Position numbers and translations under genes: made by a program. From Stereum hirsutum FP-91666 SS1 (taxonomy: Eukaryota > Basidiomycota > Agaricomycetes > Russulales > Stereaceae), in the NCBI RefSeq assembly GCF_000264905.1, contig NW_006763133.1:1515082-1579081 (forward strand): a stretch of DNA of 64,000 nucleotides, written 5' to 3'. Position 1 is the stretch's first letter. Each line of letters opens with the position of its first letter. Below, one piece after another: positions 47,361 through 57,422 of the stretch. Below the pieces are notes generated by a model. The model did not search any database. It saw only the letters and a program-made list of their open reading frames with translations, and was not told the origin of the DNA.

Positions 47361-47680
47361 ATAAATTGGGAGGCGCCATGGCCAATTCGACAGCTGCTTT
47401 TATTCAAGACCTGAGCTCGCTGACGGAGGCTGTAAGCAACCCTTGCCTTTGTTGGACGCATCTTCTCATGACAAATCACGAATGACGCTACCGTTTTCGC
47501 GTTTCTGCTTACGCCACAGTATGTGGCCCTATTAATCACGCGAAGAGTTCAGCAACACAAAGACGCTGATTCATCTACTACTAGTCAAGCTACAATCCAC
47601 TAAAGCATACACCCGATTTTTTCCATAGACATCATTAGTCGGGACGGTAGGAGTAAAAACCTCTCCAGTTGAAGTACACA
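47361..47680. other. Short intergenic, pirin promoter and permease 3' end
   Basis: 320 bp between the pirin start and the permease stop on the same strand. No gene seen. Confidence 0.4.
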
Positions 47681-50154
47681 TCAGAGCGAATCCCATAGCT
47701 TCTGCCATATCGTTCTCGGCCCCCTTGATTCTTGTGCCAAATTGAACGCCTTTTCCTCCTCGTCAATCTCTCGTTTCCCAGTCACCAAGTCCACATCTTC
47801 AGGTTTGATAAGGTCCGTCTTGTACCAAACCTTGTACCCCGCCCAGAGCAGTATGAAAACGGGTATACCGATATATGAAGTGACAAACGTGTCTTTCGTG
47901 AACGGGAGGAATGTGTCGAACCCTGTATCATCAGACAAGGTTAAAATATGTGGTATGCTGGCAAATAAATAAATATGATATACGGACCTTTGAACAAGGT
48001 GATGATGGCCGTTGCGATCAGGGCGAACCAGGATCCGTAGGGCTGGAAAGGGGCTTTGTAGGGAAGGCTGTCTCGGGAGATTCCCTGTGCCTTCAATGCC
48101 TTCATGAAGCGACTAAATATTCGTGTCAGTGAAAAACACTTCTCTCAAAGGACATTATCCTCACATGTGTGAATAGCAGATACACATCCAGGTGATAGCT
48201 CCGAACGTCGAAACAAGGTTGACAAACCAAGTGAAGACTACAGACGCGCAAGAACCGTGGGAGGTCAGTCGACAGTCAATGCATGAACGAAGAATCACGT
48301 ACCTTTGGCGCTTGACGAACTAACGTTCAAGAATACCAGTCCGCAGAACAAGATACACAACATGAGTGCAGTCCATGGCACACCCAACCTGTTCACCCGT
48401 CTGAATATGCTCGGTGCCTTTCCTTGGATCGCGAGTCCGTAGAGTGTTCTTGAACCGATGTACAAGTCAGAGTTCGCCGCCGACAAGACGAAGATCAAGA
48501 TTGCGGCATTGATAACATGGTTCAGAACTTTGATGCCGGCGAGAGTCGTAGCTAAGACGAAGGGACTAGCTGCTGCTCCCGTCTTTGACTTGTTCGCTGT
48601 GAAAAGGTCCTACTCACCGAGAATAGAGACTAATTAAATCCAATCGGATACGCAGTGAGTAAAGGCTAAACTCACGGTGCTGTTACTCGGCACGATCATG
48701 CCTATGATGAAGACACCGCCAACGTAGAAGATCAAGATCCGGAGGAATGTCCTACGAATGGCCCTCGGGATGTTCTTGCGTGGGTTCTCGGCCTCGCCGA
48801 CAGTCACACCAATGAGTTCCGTCCCAATAAAGGCGAAAAGAGCATTGATGAGCGTGCTCCAAAAACCGAGGAAGATTGAAAGGTGACCGTCGTGGACCTG
48901 GCTTTGGAGGTATGTGCCCATGGGGCCGTAGGGGTGTTGCCAATATCTGAATCCAATTCGCTACTGGACAATGAATAAGTCATTCAGTGTTTATGCGACT
49001 GGAACTTACATCATGTTCTGGATTACCTCCGAGGTCGATGATGAGACCCATAAGGAGGAGGCCTAGAAGATAATGTAAGTCAAAAGGACAATGCTCATAT
49101 CATAGATATGTGAACTTCACCGATCAGGGAGACGACCTTGATAGAACTGAACCAAAACTCGATCTCTCCAAACACGCGAACACCAAGCAAGTTGACGCCA
49201 GCGACTAGAGGTGAACAATGCATGAGTACAAAAGATTGCTCATGGCTACCACTTCAGACTCACTGAAGACGATGAAAATCACTGTGTAGGGCACGTATTA
49301 GATTGAGACTTTTGGTCTATAAATTTGAGATCGACGTACCCATCCAAACCTCTAGGGGAACTTTCCGTGTCCAGTACTGTATGACGATCCCCGCGGCATT
49401 GATGTTGTTTGGCGTGACGATCAAATATCTACGCACGATCTATGAGCCTGAAAAGAGTAATGTGAGCAGCGTATCAAGATATAGTAAACAAAGCAACGTA
49501 CTGAGGAATATGAACGACCACGATACAGTGCTTACTTGAGCTATAGAAAAAGGGCACAAGTCAGGTTGACGCAAACAGGCCGAGAGTGGCGTGCGGTTCA
49601 ACCTACCAAGTAGTTCCAGCCAATGGCGAACCCAAACGCAGGATCCACGAAACGAGTAGCATATCCCGAGAATCCGGACTTGATGGGTAGGTATGCAGCC
49701 ATCTCTCCAAGGGCCACCATGACCATGTAGCACACCATTCCAACGAAGGAATACCCAAGAAAAATCCCAAGTGGCCCACCACGGACGAGCGCCGTTCCCG
49801 AGCCAATGATCAGACCTAGAAGGACAAGTACATCGGAATTTAGAAAGCGGCCCGTAGAAGGGACTGAGACTTGGTATGTTTAGATTACCTGTGCCCACTG
49901 CACCGCCGAGCTAATGACAAGATTTATGAGTGCCATACGCCATGCGCGATGAGACCAAACAAAAGATGAAACCTTACAGCAATCATTGAGATTTGACGAG
50001 CTTTAAGCCCGCGATGCAGCGTCTCATCGCCCTTGGTGTCTTCAAGGAGCTGAGCACCATGTTCCGTCACCGTACGATGCCGGATTTCTTGTTCGCCCAC
50101 GCTGCGGACATCTTCTTTGGATCCAAAACTGCCCTTCTCGTGCGAGGTACTCAT
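47681..50154 (-). CDS. Amino-acid permease, YAT (AAT) family
   Basis: Plasma-membrane proton symporter for amino acids, related to yeast Gap1/Agp permeases. The ATG at 50154 begins a hydrophilic cytoplasmic N-terminus (MSTSHEKGSFGSKEDVRS) with RGLKARQISMIA, the signature just before helix 1. Spliced exons then give GGAVGTG, IIGSGTALVRGGPLGIFLGYSF (49800-49740), MAAYLPIKSGFSGYATRFVDPAFGFAIGWNYL (49700-49620), and later helices such as FSTLINALFAFIGTELIGVTVGEAENP (48880-48785) with the F-x-G-x-E-x-x-x-x-x-x-E-x-x-N-P motif, and SDLYIGSRTLYGLA (48460). The C-terminus has the family's KPEDVDLVTGKREIDEEE tail. About 12 helices, many introns. Substrate range unknown; regulation by ubiquitination of the N-terminal Lys residues is inferred from the family. 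Confidence 0.9.
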
Positions 50155-50889
50155 CCCCTTGAGAGTCTGAGATTCAAAGAGACCTAGAAGAGACAACCCT
50201 GGAGAGATGCAGGCAGAAGCGCAGAAGGAGAAGGATATCCAGGAAGAAGGAGAAACCCTGTCAAGTGATCAGATACTCACGCCCATATGTACCTCAACCA
50301 AGCGCAGGTATATGGCACAGCCATGGAGCAAAAGACGCCTCGCCAGGGACCCCCTGAAGAGCCAAGAAGAAAAGAGCAAGCCAAGTACCGTAAATTTCGG
50401 CTTGGATCACGACATGTGGCGTGCACAATCTGGACGCGAACATGAAAGTATCGCACGATTGGCTGTCAAGCATGTCAAGACCCGGCGAAGCAAAACGGCC
50501 AACTCAAGATCGGAGCAGGTACCTTGCAAGTCAGATAACGCTGCGGATTCAACATTTAACTCCTAGGAAGGAAGGAAATTTGACTCAAACAGGAGGCACG
50601 GAAGCAAAACCTGCACGACTCGCACATATCAACATATAGCAAGAGGATCAACTTGGAGACTTCGTCTGGTACAGCTTGTTCGGCTTACTAAAGACAAGAT
50701 TAGACGCCTGAATGAAACGAAGTAATTGCCGGTGCCTGAACTAAATATCACAATAGGAACAGTGCAAATCCAGTGTATCCTCCGTATCAGCACTGAAGCT
50801 CGGACCTCAGCCAAGGAATCCACCCAAATGGACAGAAATAGTTACATAAACAAGATACACACAATCAGAACTAATGGCGTAGCCAAGAA
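50155..50889. other. Intergenic, permease promoter region
   Basis: 735 bp upstream of the permease and downstream of the next minus-strand gene. Plus-strand frames at 50207-50640 look random. No gene supported. Confidence 0.4.
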
Positions 50890-52269
50890 TTAAAGTTTAT
50901 GCCGAATCTTCTTCGTCGATATCTTGTGAAATCTCTCTGCCGGTATCCCAGAATGTAGCCTCGCAGCCTGCTCGAAACTCTCCCTGAGATTGACCGCGTC
51001 CGGATCGTTCTTCTCGCGCAAGCCGGTCTTGATGAGTTTCTTGACGGCCAAGACAGAGCTGGGGACGAGGTCTGACAATTCTGAGAGGAGGAGATCTCGA
51101 ACGGCGCGATGGAAGGAAGCCACGTCTTGTTGGGGAAATATTTGGCTGTGAGAAAGCGAGAGATTTAGTGTTATGTTTAAGATGAGGAGGTAGTGACAAT
51201 GATGTACTTGACGAAGCCGCAAGCTAGCAGGTCTCGGGACGTCTGCTTCTTGCCCCAAATCAAAGTTTCGTTTGCCTTTGCCACACCCACTGAACCAACA
51301 CGAGTGAGAACGAGTGGAGAACTGGCACACCACAGCACGCCACTTACTGCGATTCACGAAACTGACACTTGAGCCACCCTCGGTCACAAGGCCTGTGGAA
51401 AGACTAGTTAGCCACAACGAATTAGGGCCATGAAAAATCTGTTTCTGACCGAGGAAAGCGAATGGCACCGAAAGCCACGCATTCTCCATGCAATAAATGA
51501 AGTCGAAGTTGCCCAGGAAGGCTACATGTGCCGAATGATATGAGCTCATCCAGTCGGAAGCAGTGATATATGCACATACCAGCAGCAATACCTGTGTTTG
51601 TATCGGTTGTTAATATTGAATTCCAGCCACTTTGATAGATTCCGGACTTACCTATGACTGGACCATTCAGCGCAGCAACCAAAATCTTGCTATGTGTATA
51701 CAACTGGACGAATAGAAGGGAGAAGTCAACGGAGGAAAACACGTCCATGGTGAAGGGCGGAACCATACTGCGTGGCTCGTTTCGGTGTTGGCAGCTGCGA
51801 CTCGTTGTAAGAAGTTGTGGCGTAAAGTCGGTGCGGTGGCTTCTCGAGACTTCACGTCCGTACCGCTGAAAAATCAGAGAGGAGGCATTATTAGGTATCT
51901 GACAGAAGCGGAGAAGATAGATAGTCATGCGTACGCGCAAAACCACTTCCCTGTGGCTTTATGAAGATCACACAAGTTCAATATATAAATTTGTGGGAGT
52001 TGCACTTCGCTGGTACATACCTTGCCACACGGTCACCAAAACGTCAGGATTGGCGTCGATCTCCCGAAGAGCGATGGCGAAAGCATCGTAATCTGGGCAT
52101 TAAATCATAGCAGACTCGTCGTCAGCCTTTCTGAGCGTAACCAACCCTATGTTGAATGGCATGAAGGAAACCTACCTTCTTTGGTGATGGCGTTCAGCGT
52201 CGCATCTCGTGTGAACGTGATGGTGGCAATCTTATCATTGGGAGAGATATCGACGACGACTTTGCTCAT
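50890..52269 (-). CDS. Crotonase-family enoyl-CoA isomerase/hydratase, probably peroxisomal
   Basis: Acts in beta-oxidation, most like Delta3,Delta2-enoyl-CoA isomerase (Eci1). The ATG at 52269 gives MSKVVVDISPNDKIATITF, then ATLNAITK, the conserved crotonase start. Downstream: YDAFAIALREIDANPDVLV, GKWFCAYGRDV (the oxyanion-hole segment), KILVAALNGPVIGIAAAFLGNFDFIYC, SVPFAFLGLVTEGGSSVSF and LIWGKKQTSRDLLACGFVNQIFPQ. The NGPVIGIAA stretch needs a 12-nt exon at 51580-51591. The protein ends RHKL; a terminal HKL is a variant of the peroxisomal PTS1 tripeptide, as in yeast Eci1 which ends with HRL. Isomerase against hydratase cannot be decided from the visible residues. A TATATA element lies about 95 bp upstream, at 52365-52370. 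Confidence 0.86.
51580..51591 (-). other. 12-nt microexon in the enoyl-CoA isomerase gene
   Basis: GTATTGCTGCTG on the minus strand, flanked by introns of 60 nt (51592-51651) and 58 nt (51522-51579) with GT-AG ends. It encodes the Gly-Ile-Ala-Ala of the oxyanion-hole motif. Confidence 0.72.
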
Positions 52270-53145
52270 GGTTGACTAAGAGGTCGAAAGTGTCGTTCAA
52301 GTCGCAAAGGATGGGGTGGTATTACTGAGGACGATGTTGAACTTGAACGACCGATGGGCTTTACTATATACTTCCAGCCTTTGGGAAAGCTGGGTCGACT
52401 CACTGTGACGCACGAGCGTTCCGAACACTGCTTCACGATGTATCCGCGAACATGTAAAAGGGCTCAGAACAAGGCTGAGCCTTCATGGGAGCTGTGATAT
52501 GAGTCCGGTTATTCCGGGGACGAAGGAGGAGACCAAGTGACCGTCACTCGGCGGTGTGATTGACCAATAATGGAGACCGCAAAAGGAAATTCTAGCAGTG
52601 TGGCACTGCCTGACAAGGGCGAAGCGCCCAACTGCCCGAATCGACCCTTTTTCCTGTGGCTCCCGACTCGGATACAAAACATTTCAGGATAACTGAGGGC
52701 AGTTGCTATCATAGCACTTACTCCACGTTAGAAATGGACTTTGTGGCACTTCAAGCTATAGTTGGCCCGTCTGAATCATGACGAGTCAAGCAACTTTCAT
52801 ATTGATGGTCATCCCGCATCGGACCGTTGGTTGTAAAAGTCGTAAAAGTAAGGGACTGTTCTACTAGCAGAGACAATAACGGCCCTCCAGAATGAGTCAA
52901 GACGTACGGCCTCGTAAGCGTCACGAAGTCTAACCAAGAACGGAAAACCAGAACAGCAAGGAATACATCATGCTACTACACAAGCACAACCAGCATCAAA
53001 TCAACATATGGGAAGAAAGAAAATACACTCCAGAGTCAACCACTGATACAAACCGCAGGCGGCGGGAGAAATTTGCCAAACCCTAACGCATGGCAGCTCC
53101 CAGGCCAAGTCATACATTCTCGTCACCCAATTATTTTTTTCACCT
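52270..53145. other. Intergenic region
   Basis: 876 bp between two minus-strand genes, holding the isomerase promoter and the 3' UTR of the armadillo gene. No gene supported. Confidence 0.4.
52365..52370 (-). promoter_or_regulatory. TATA-like element of the enoyl-CoA isomerase gene
   Basis: TATATA on the minus strand about 95 bp upstream of the ATG at 52269, within AAGTATATAGTAAA. Confidence 0.4.
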
Positions 53146-55791
53146 TTATTCCTTGTTTCCTTTCCACAGATGCAACGCCTTCTTCGCTGCTCCCTTCAAC
53201 TTCGTCTCCTCCTCTCCCGCTGTCGACACCTTCTCCAAAACTGGCCTCACCTCAGCCTTCATCTTCTCCAGCTCCGTCGCCCGCTCAGCCGAAACATTGC
53301 CCTCCCGGCCGACTTGTCCGAGTAAAGTACAGACGTTGACACGAACTTCCTCGCGAATACGAGCATCGCTACTTCTGAGCATGCTGACAAGCATGTCGAG
53401 TGCGCGACCGGGAGATGAGATGGGTGAAGTGATGTCCGAAGGTTCTTCGGGCTGTAGAGGGTTGACTGGTTGGATCTCCTTTGGCAGAGGCGTGGTGATG
53501 GCATCGAGAACATAGTCGGCTATATCAATTCGAAGTCAACTAATCATGCTCACGGAGACGGGGTGAACTAAGATGAAGCATACCACCACGACCATGTAGA
53601 CTGAGAAGCGTCAACGCAACCATGCCCTCGTTGATGAGTATAGGATACTTCTTGCTCCTGCCAATGAGCTGAGCGAGCGCCAGGGCCACAGAGGGTGTAG
53701 TGATCGCATTCATGGAAGCTGTTCGTTTCTCGCTCGCGGGCGTCACCTGAGACCACAATGTACGGATGACGTTCACGAAGACTCGTGTGCCTTCACTCTT
53801 GACGGCGACGGTGTCTGATCGACGTAGCAGCGCCAGGATCTGGTTCAATCCGGTATCCTCCGACGATCCTCCACTGGATGGAAGTACCAAAGCGAAACAA
53901 TTATCGGCTATGGTGCAGTTTAGTGAGCACATCTTCCAGTAACAGAGAACATGAGATTTTACCATTGTTGGTGCATAGGTGTTTGACAGTCCCGATGGCA
54001 GACATTTGGATGGTCTCAACGATGTCGGAAGTATCCTTGAATATATTGGATTCGATGATTCGGGAGACGATTCCTGCTTCACCCAAGGGAGCTCTCGAAG
54101 CCGGTGCATACGCGAGATGCTTGAGTAGGGAGATCACGCCGTGCTTGACCTTCATGTCGGCGTCAGGCTCTAATAAGGCTGCAAGGAACGGCGACAGCGA
54201 AACGGGTGCGTCGACCAGGAAAGCCGAGTGGCGTTCTATGCGATACGCGTGTGAGTTACTAGCGACAAGAACATAAAGAGGGTTGACAAACCAAAGCGAA
54301 CCAAGTTCCCCAGACTGAGTGTGGCGCAAATGACAAGATCATCCCGGTCCTGTTCTTTGAGATTCTTCTGCGACTTGATCCAATTCACCATCTGCGAGAT
54401 GAAAACGCCTCCCGGCTTCTCCGGGTCTGATTCATCCCACAGTACATCCGTATTCTTCTCCTCGCCCGCGAGCTCGACCACAGACTTGACCATCGCAGCC
54501 TTATACAGGTCAAAAGCCTTTTGTTTCTTCGTCTGTTCCGCCTGAGATTCACTCGCCCACAACGGGTGATGGTCGCCTTGATCGATAAAACGCAAGATTT
54601 CTGCAAGACAACCGACGCCGCCATGCTCGTCCGGGAATGTCATCCCGCGAGCTAGAGATAGCCGGATATCTTCAACATCGATGGTGAGCGATTCGAGAAG
54701 TGAGCAAGTCTCTTTCAGGATTTCTAGGTCGCAGTTAAGGAGCGCTCGTCGGAGCGCCGAGTCAGATGAGAAGAAAGAGGTAGGTGTTGGGTAAGGCCGG
54801 GTGAAGCCAAATAGTGGGACCACAAGGAGCGGCAGCTCGTCAGGACCGAAGAGATCGAGCGCTGATGGGCAAAAATTATCAGCAGGCTATACCATGTCAG
54901 GGACAGAATGACGACACAGACCATCGTCCTTGATTTCGGTAATAGCTCGCCATGCCCACTCGGATAGAGTACTTCGGATGGTCCAAACCTCCGTGAGGGT
55001 ATCGTTGGCTACCTCAAGAGCAGCATCGGGAATTATGTTTTCAGGTTTTGTCCGTATCCAAGCGCCCGGGGGGTATATGGCGGTAGAGAGGCGCAATATG
55101 GTAGTCGGTGCTTCCAATGTGATCAATTGTGACTTGACGGGATCTTATCAACATCGTCAGAAAGGGTCTGAAAAGATGTGATGCTCGAACACACCATAGC
55201 CCATGCACGCATTGAGCAGAACACCGATAGAGGTCTTGATGATGTTGAGATGGGGTACAGAAAGTGGGAAGATAGTGTCACGTCGAATTGGAGGAAGGAG
55301 TTCGGCGTAAGAATTGAGTATGGCAACGACTGCATCGATATAGCCCGAGTCCAAAAGATACCCTCTGTTCTCATCTGCCTGCGAGTCAGCTCATTGGGAG
55401 AAAATAGATTACAATGGACTATCCAACTCACCATGCTCCATACAGAGATTGGCTCCTACTCTTAGACTCTCGAAAATGGCTGGAACCTGAGTAGGGCCTG
55501 GGGTGGAGGACCCATTTCCAGCCTGTCGAAGGATTGTCGAAAGTGTCTGTGGCAACTTCTTCCGACCGAGAGCGGTGTGGTAGTCTGTCATCAACCAGGT
55601 TAGCCAGGGTGGCGTATATGATATCTGCTCAGGCACGCACCCTCAGGCGAGCGCGTTCGTAGCCCATTCGCCAGAGCTTGTGAAGTGAGAGTAATCTCTT
55701 TCCAGACCTCGTCATCCCCAGGAGATATTTTTGATGCAAGGTCAGAAAGCTTAGAGGCCAATGCAAGACAGTCGGGTGCAGGTGAAGCCAT
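53146..55791 (-). CDS. SmgGDS/RAP1GDS1-like armadillo-repeat protein
   Basis: Animal SmgGDS is an armadillo protein that binds prenylated small GTPases of the Rho and Rap groups and aids nucleotide exchange and trafficking. The ATG at 55791 opens an alpha-helical protein of about 700 residues. Armadillo-like features: RVGANLCMEHDENRGYLLDSGYIDAVVAIL (about 55440-55330), LGNLVRFERHSAFLVD (54310-54220, joined across an intron), VKHGVISLLKHLAYAP, MSAIGTVKHLCTNN (53995), INEGMVALTLLSLHGRG (53640-53590) and IREEVRVNVCTLLGQVGREG (53350). The order and spacing parallel the C-terminal half of animal SmgGDS. About nine introns. Function in fungi is inference; another armadillo-fold protein is the alternative. 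Confidence 0.72.
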
Positions 55792-56158
55792 CGCGTTGTG
55801 CAACAGTGTTGTCTATACAGCGCAGAGTCCACAGTTATAGCCAGTGAAGGCAGAAGGCCAGGATTTGAGGTATATGGAATACACCAAGTACAAGGATGAG
55901 GGCAGAGGGACTGTCCTATTTGGTTCGAGTTGAGAAAGGGTCTGCATTTCATGATCAGATTCGGACCAGTACATATCACGAGGCCCGGCGCTCATCTTAT
56001 CTTATCTCGCCCCATACTTCTTACCGCCGGCTGCATTGGCAGGTGGCTCCAACCATGTTGTCCATCTTCTTGTCTTGAACTCCACTTGAGAACCAGTCCG
56101 CTTCTTCCTCACATCCCCTCATATTCTCAACACCTTTAATTTACCCTCAACTCTCACG
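55792..56158. promoter_or_regulatory. Divergent promoter region, armadillo gene and OTU gene
   Basis: 367 bp between opposite start codons, C/T-rich on the plus strand just before 56159. No gene supported. Confidence 0.45.
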
Positions 56159-57271
56159 ATGGCTGGAAGCAAGCGTGCCAAAGTCAAGAAACTCTTCTCC
56201 CCATCTCCATCGACCACCCCCGACGAGAGCGCCGTTCCGGATGACGACTTGATGGATGATCTGTTCTCACAGCTCGACTCGAAAGACGAGACCGTACAAC
56301 AAGAGTCAGCTAACGTACTTTCTGAAATGCAAGACAATCGCGATGTCTCCGTGGGTTCTGTGCCCTCTGTGGACTCGGACAGCAGTAAGAAGCACAAATC
56401 CAGTAAAGAGCGCCACAAAGCAAGACAGGTAGGAGTCAGGGATGATACACTTCTTTGAGATATGGTTATTGATGATATACCAATGCGTTTTAGGCCAAGA
56501 AGGCTGCAGAGCTTGCACAGGCTGCTCCAGCGTCAGACCCCGAAGCGGATGCTCGGTTGGAACGTGAGGCGAAGCAGGAAGAGAAGGACATCAAGAAAGT
56601 ATGCGATGAACTCGGTTTAGAGATGTATGAGGTGAGTTTAGTTGGTATCTATACTGTTGGATCACGCTAATGTTGGGCTCATTGCGGTATAAGATCAATC
56701 CCGATGGTCACTGTCTCTACGCCGCCATCGCCGACCAACTCGCCTTGCTCAGCATCATACCACCCGCGGACGCCACATACGCCACCACTCGTCATGCCGC
56801 CGCAAAATACATCTTCAACCACCCAGACGACTTTCTGCCATTCCTCCCCTCTGTCACTGGCGAAGATGGCGTAGGTGCCGGTTTGGAGGGTATGATGGGT
56901 CCTCGGGAGTTTGAGTCGTACTGTGCCACAATCCGTGATACGGGAGTGTGGGGTGGCGAGCCAGAGATCCTTGCATTGAGCAGAGCCTATCAGGTTCCTA
57001 TTCACGTCGTGCAGAGCGGCCCCCAGCCTATAGTGATGCATGAACCGGTTGGTGCATCTGACGAGTCTCATGTGAAGGATACGAAGGTCGTCCGGATAAG
57101 TTATCACCGGCGAATGTATGGGCTCGGAGAGGTACGTTGGAGCGCACCATTTCCGCAGTGAATAACGTCCACTTACCGCATTCTTCTTCCCTATAGCACT
57201 ATAACTCTCTACGACCAAAAACTGGAATACATAGGATAACAAGTCCTATCAAGCAGCTCCTCTCTTCGTGA
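56159..57271 (+). CDS. OTU-domain deubiquitinase, Otu2/OTUD6B type
   Basis: Cysteine protease removing ubiquitin; Otu2 and OTUD6B act on ribosomal and translation-factor ubiquitin. Four exons. The N-terminal half is basic and acidic coiled coil (KRAKVKKLFSPSP; then AKKAAELAQAA and EREAKQEEKDIKKVCDELGLEMYE), as expected for this subfamily. The OTU domain begins INPDGHCLYAAIADQLALL at 56695, holding the catalytic Asp and Cys (D-G-H-C); MMGPREFESYCATIRDTGVWGGEPEILALSRAYQVPIHVV is the core; the catalytic His is in HYNSLRPK, in the last exon (57197-57271). Ends at TGA 57269-57271. About 300 residues. Confidence 0.94.
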
Positions 57272-57422
57272 CTGTGATGTGTCGTATAGCATCATCTGGT
57301 TCAATCCTCCAAATGTATCAATATAGTCGAAATGTATCCATGCACGAACACACGATACTAGATATACAAATCCGCAATCGTCCGTCTGAATCCGTCCATC
57401 CACCTACTATGTTCACGTTCAT

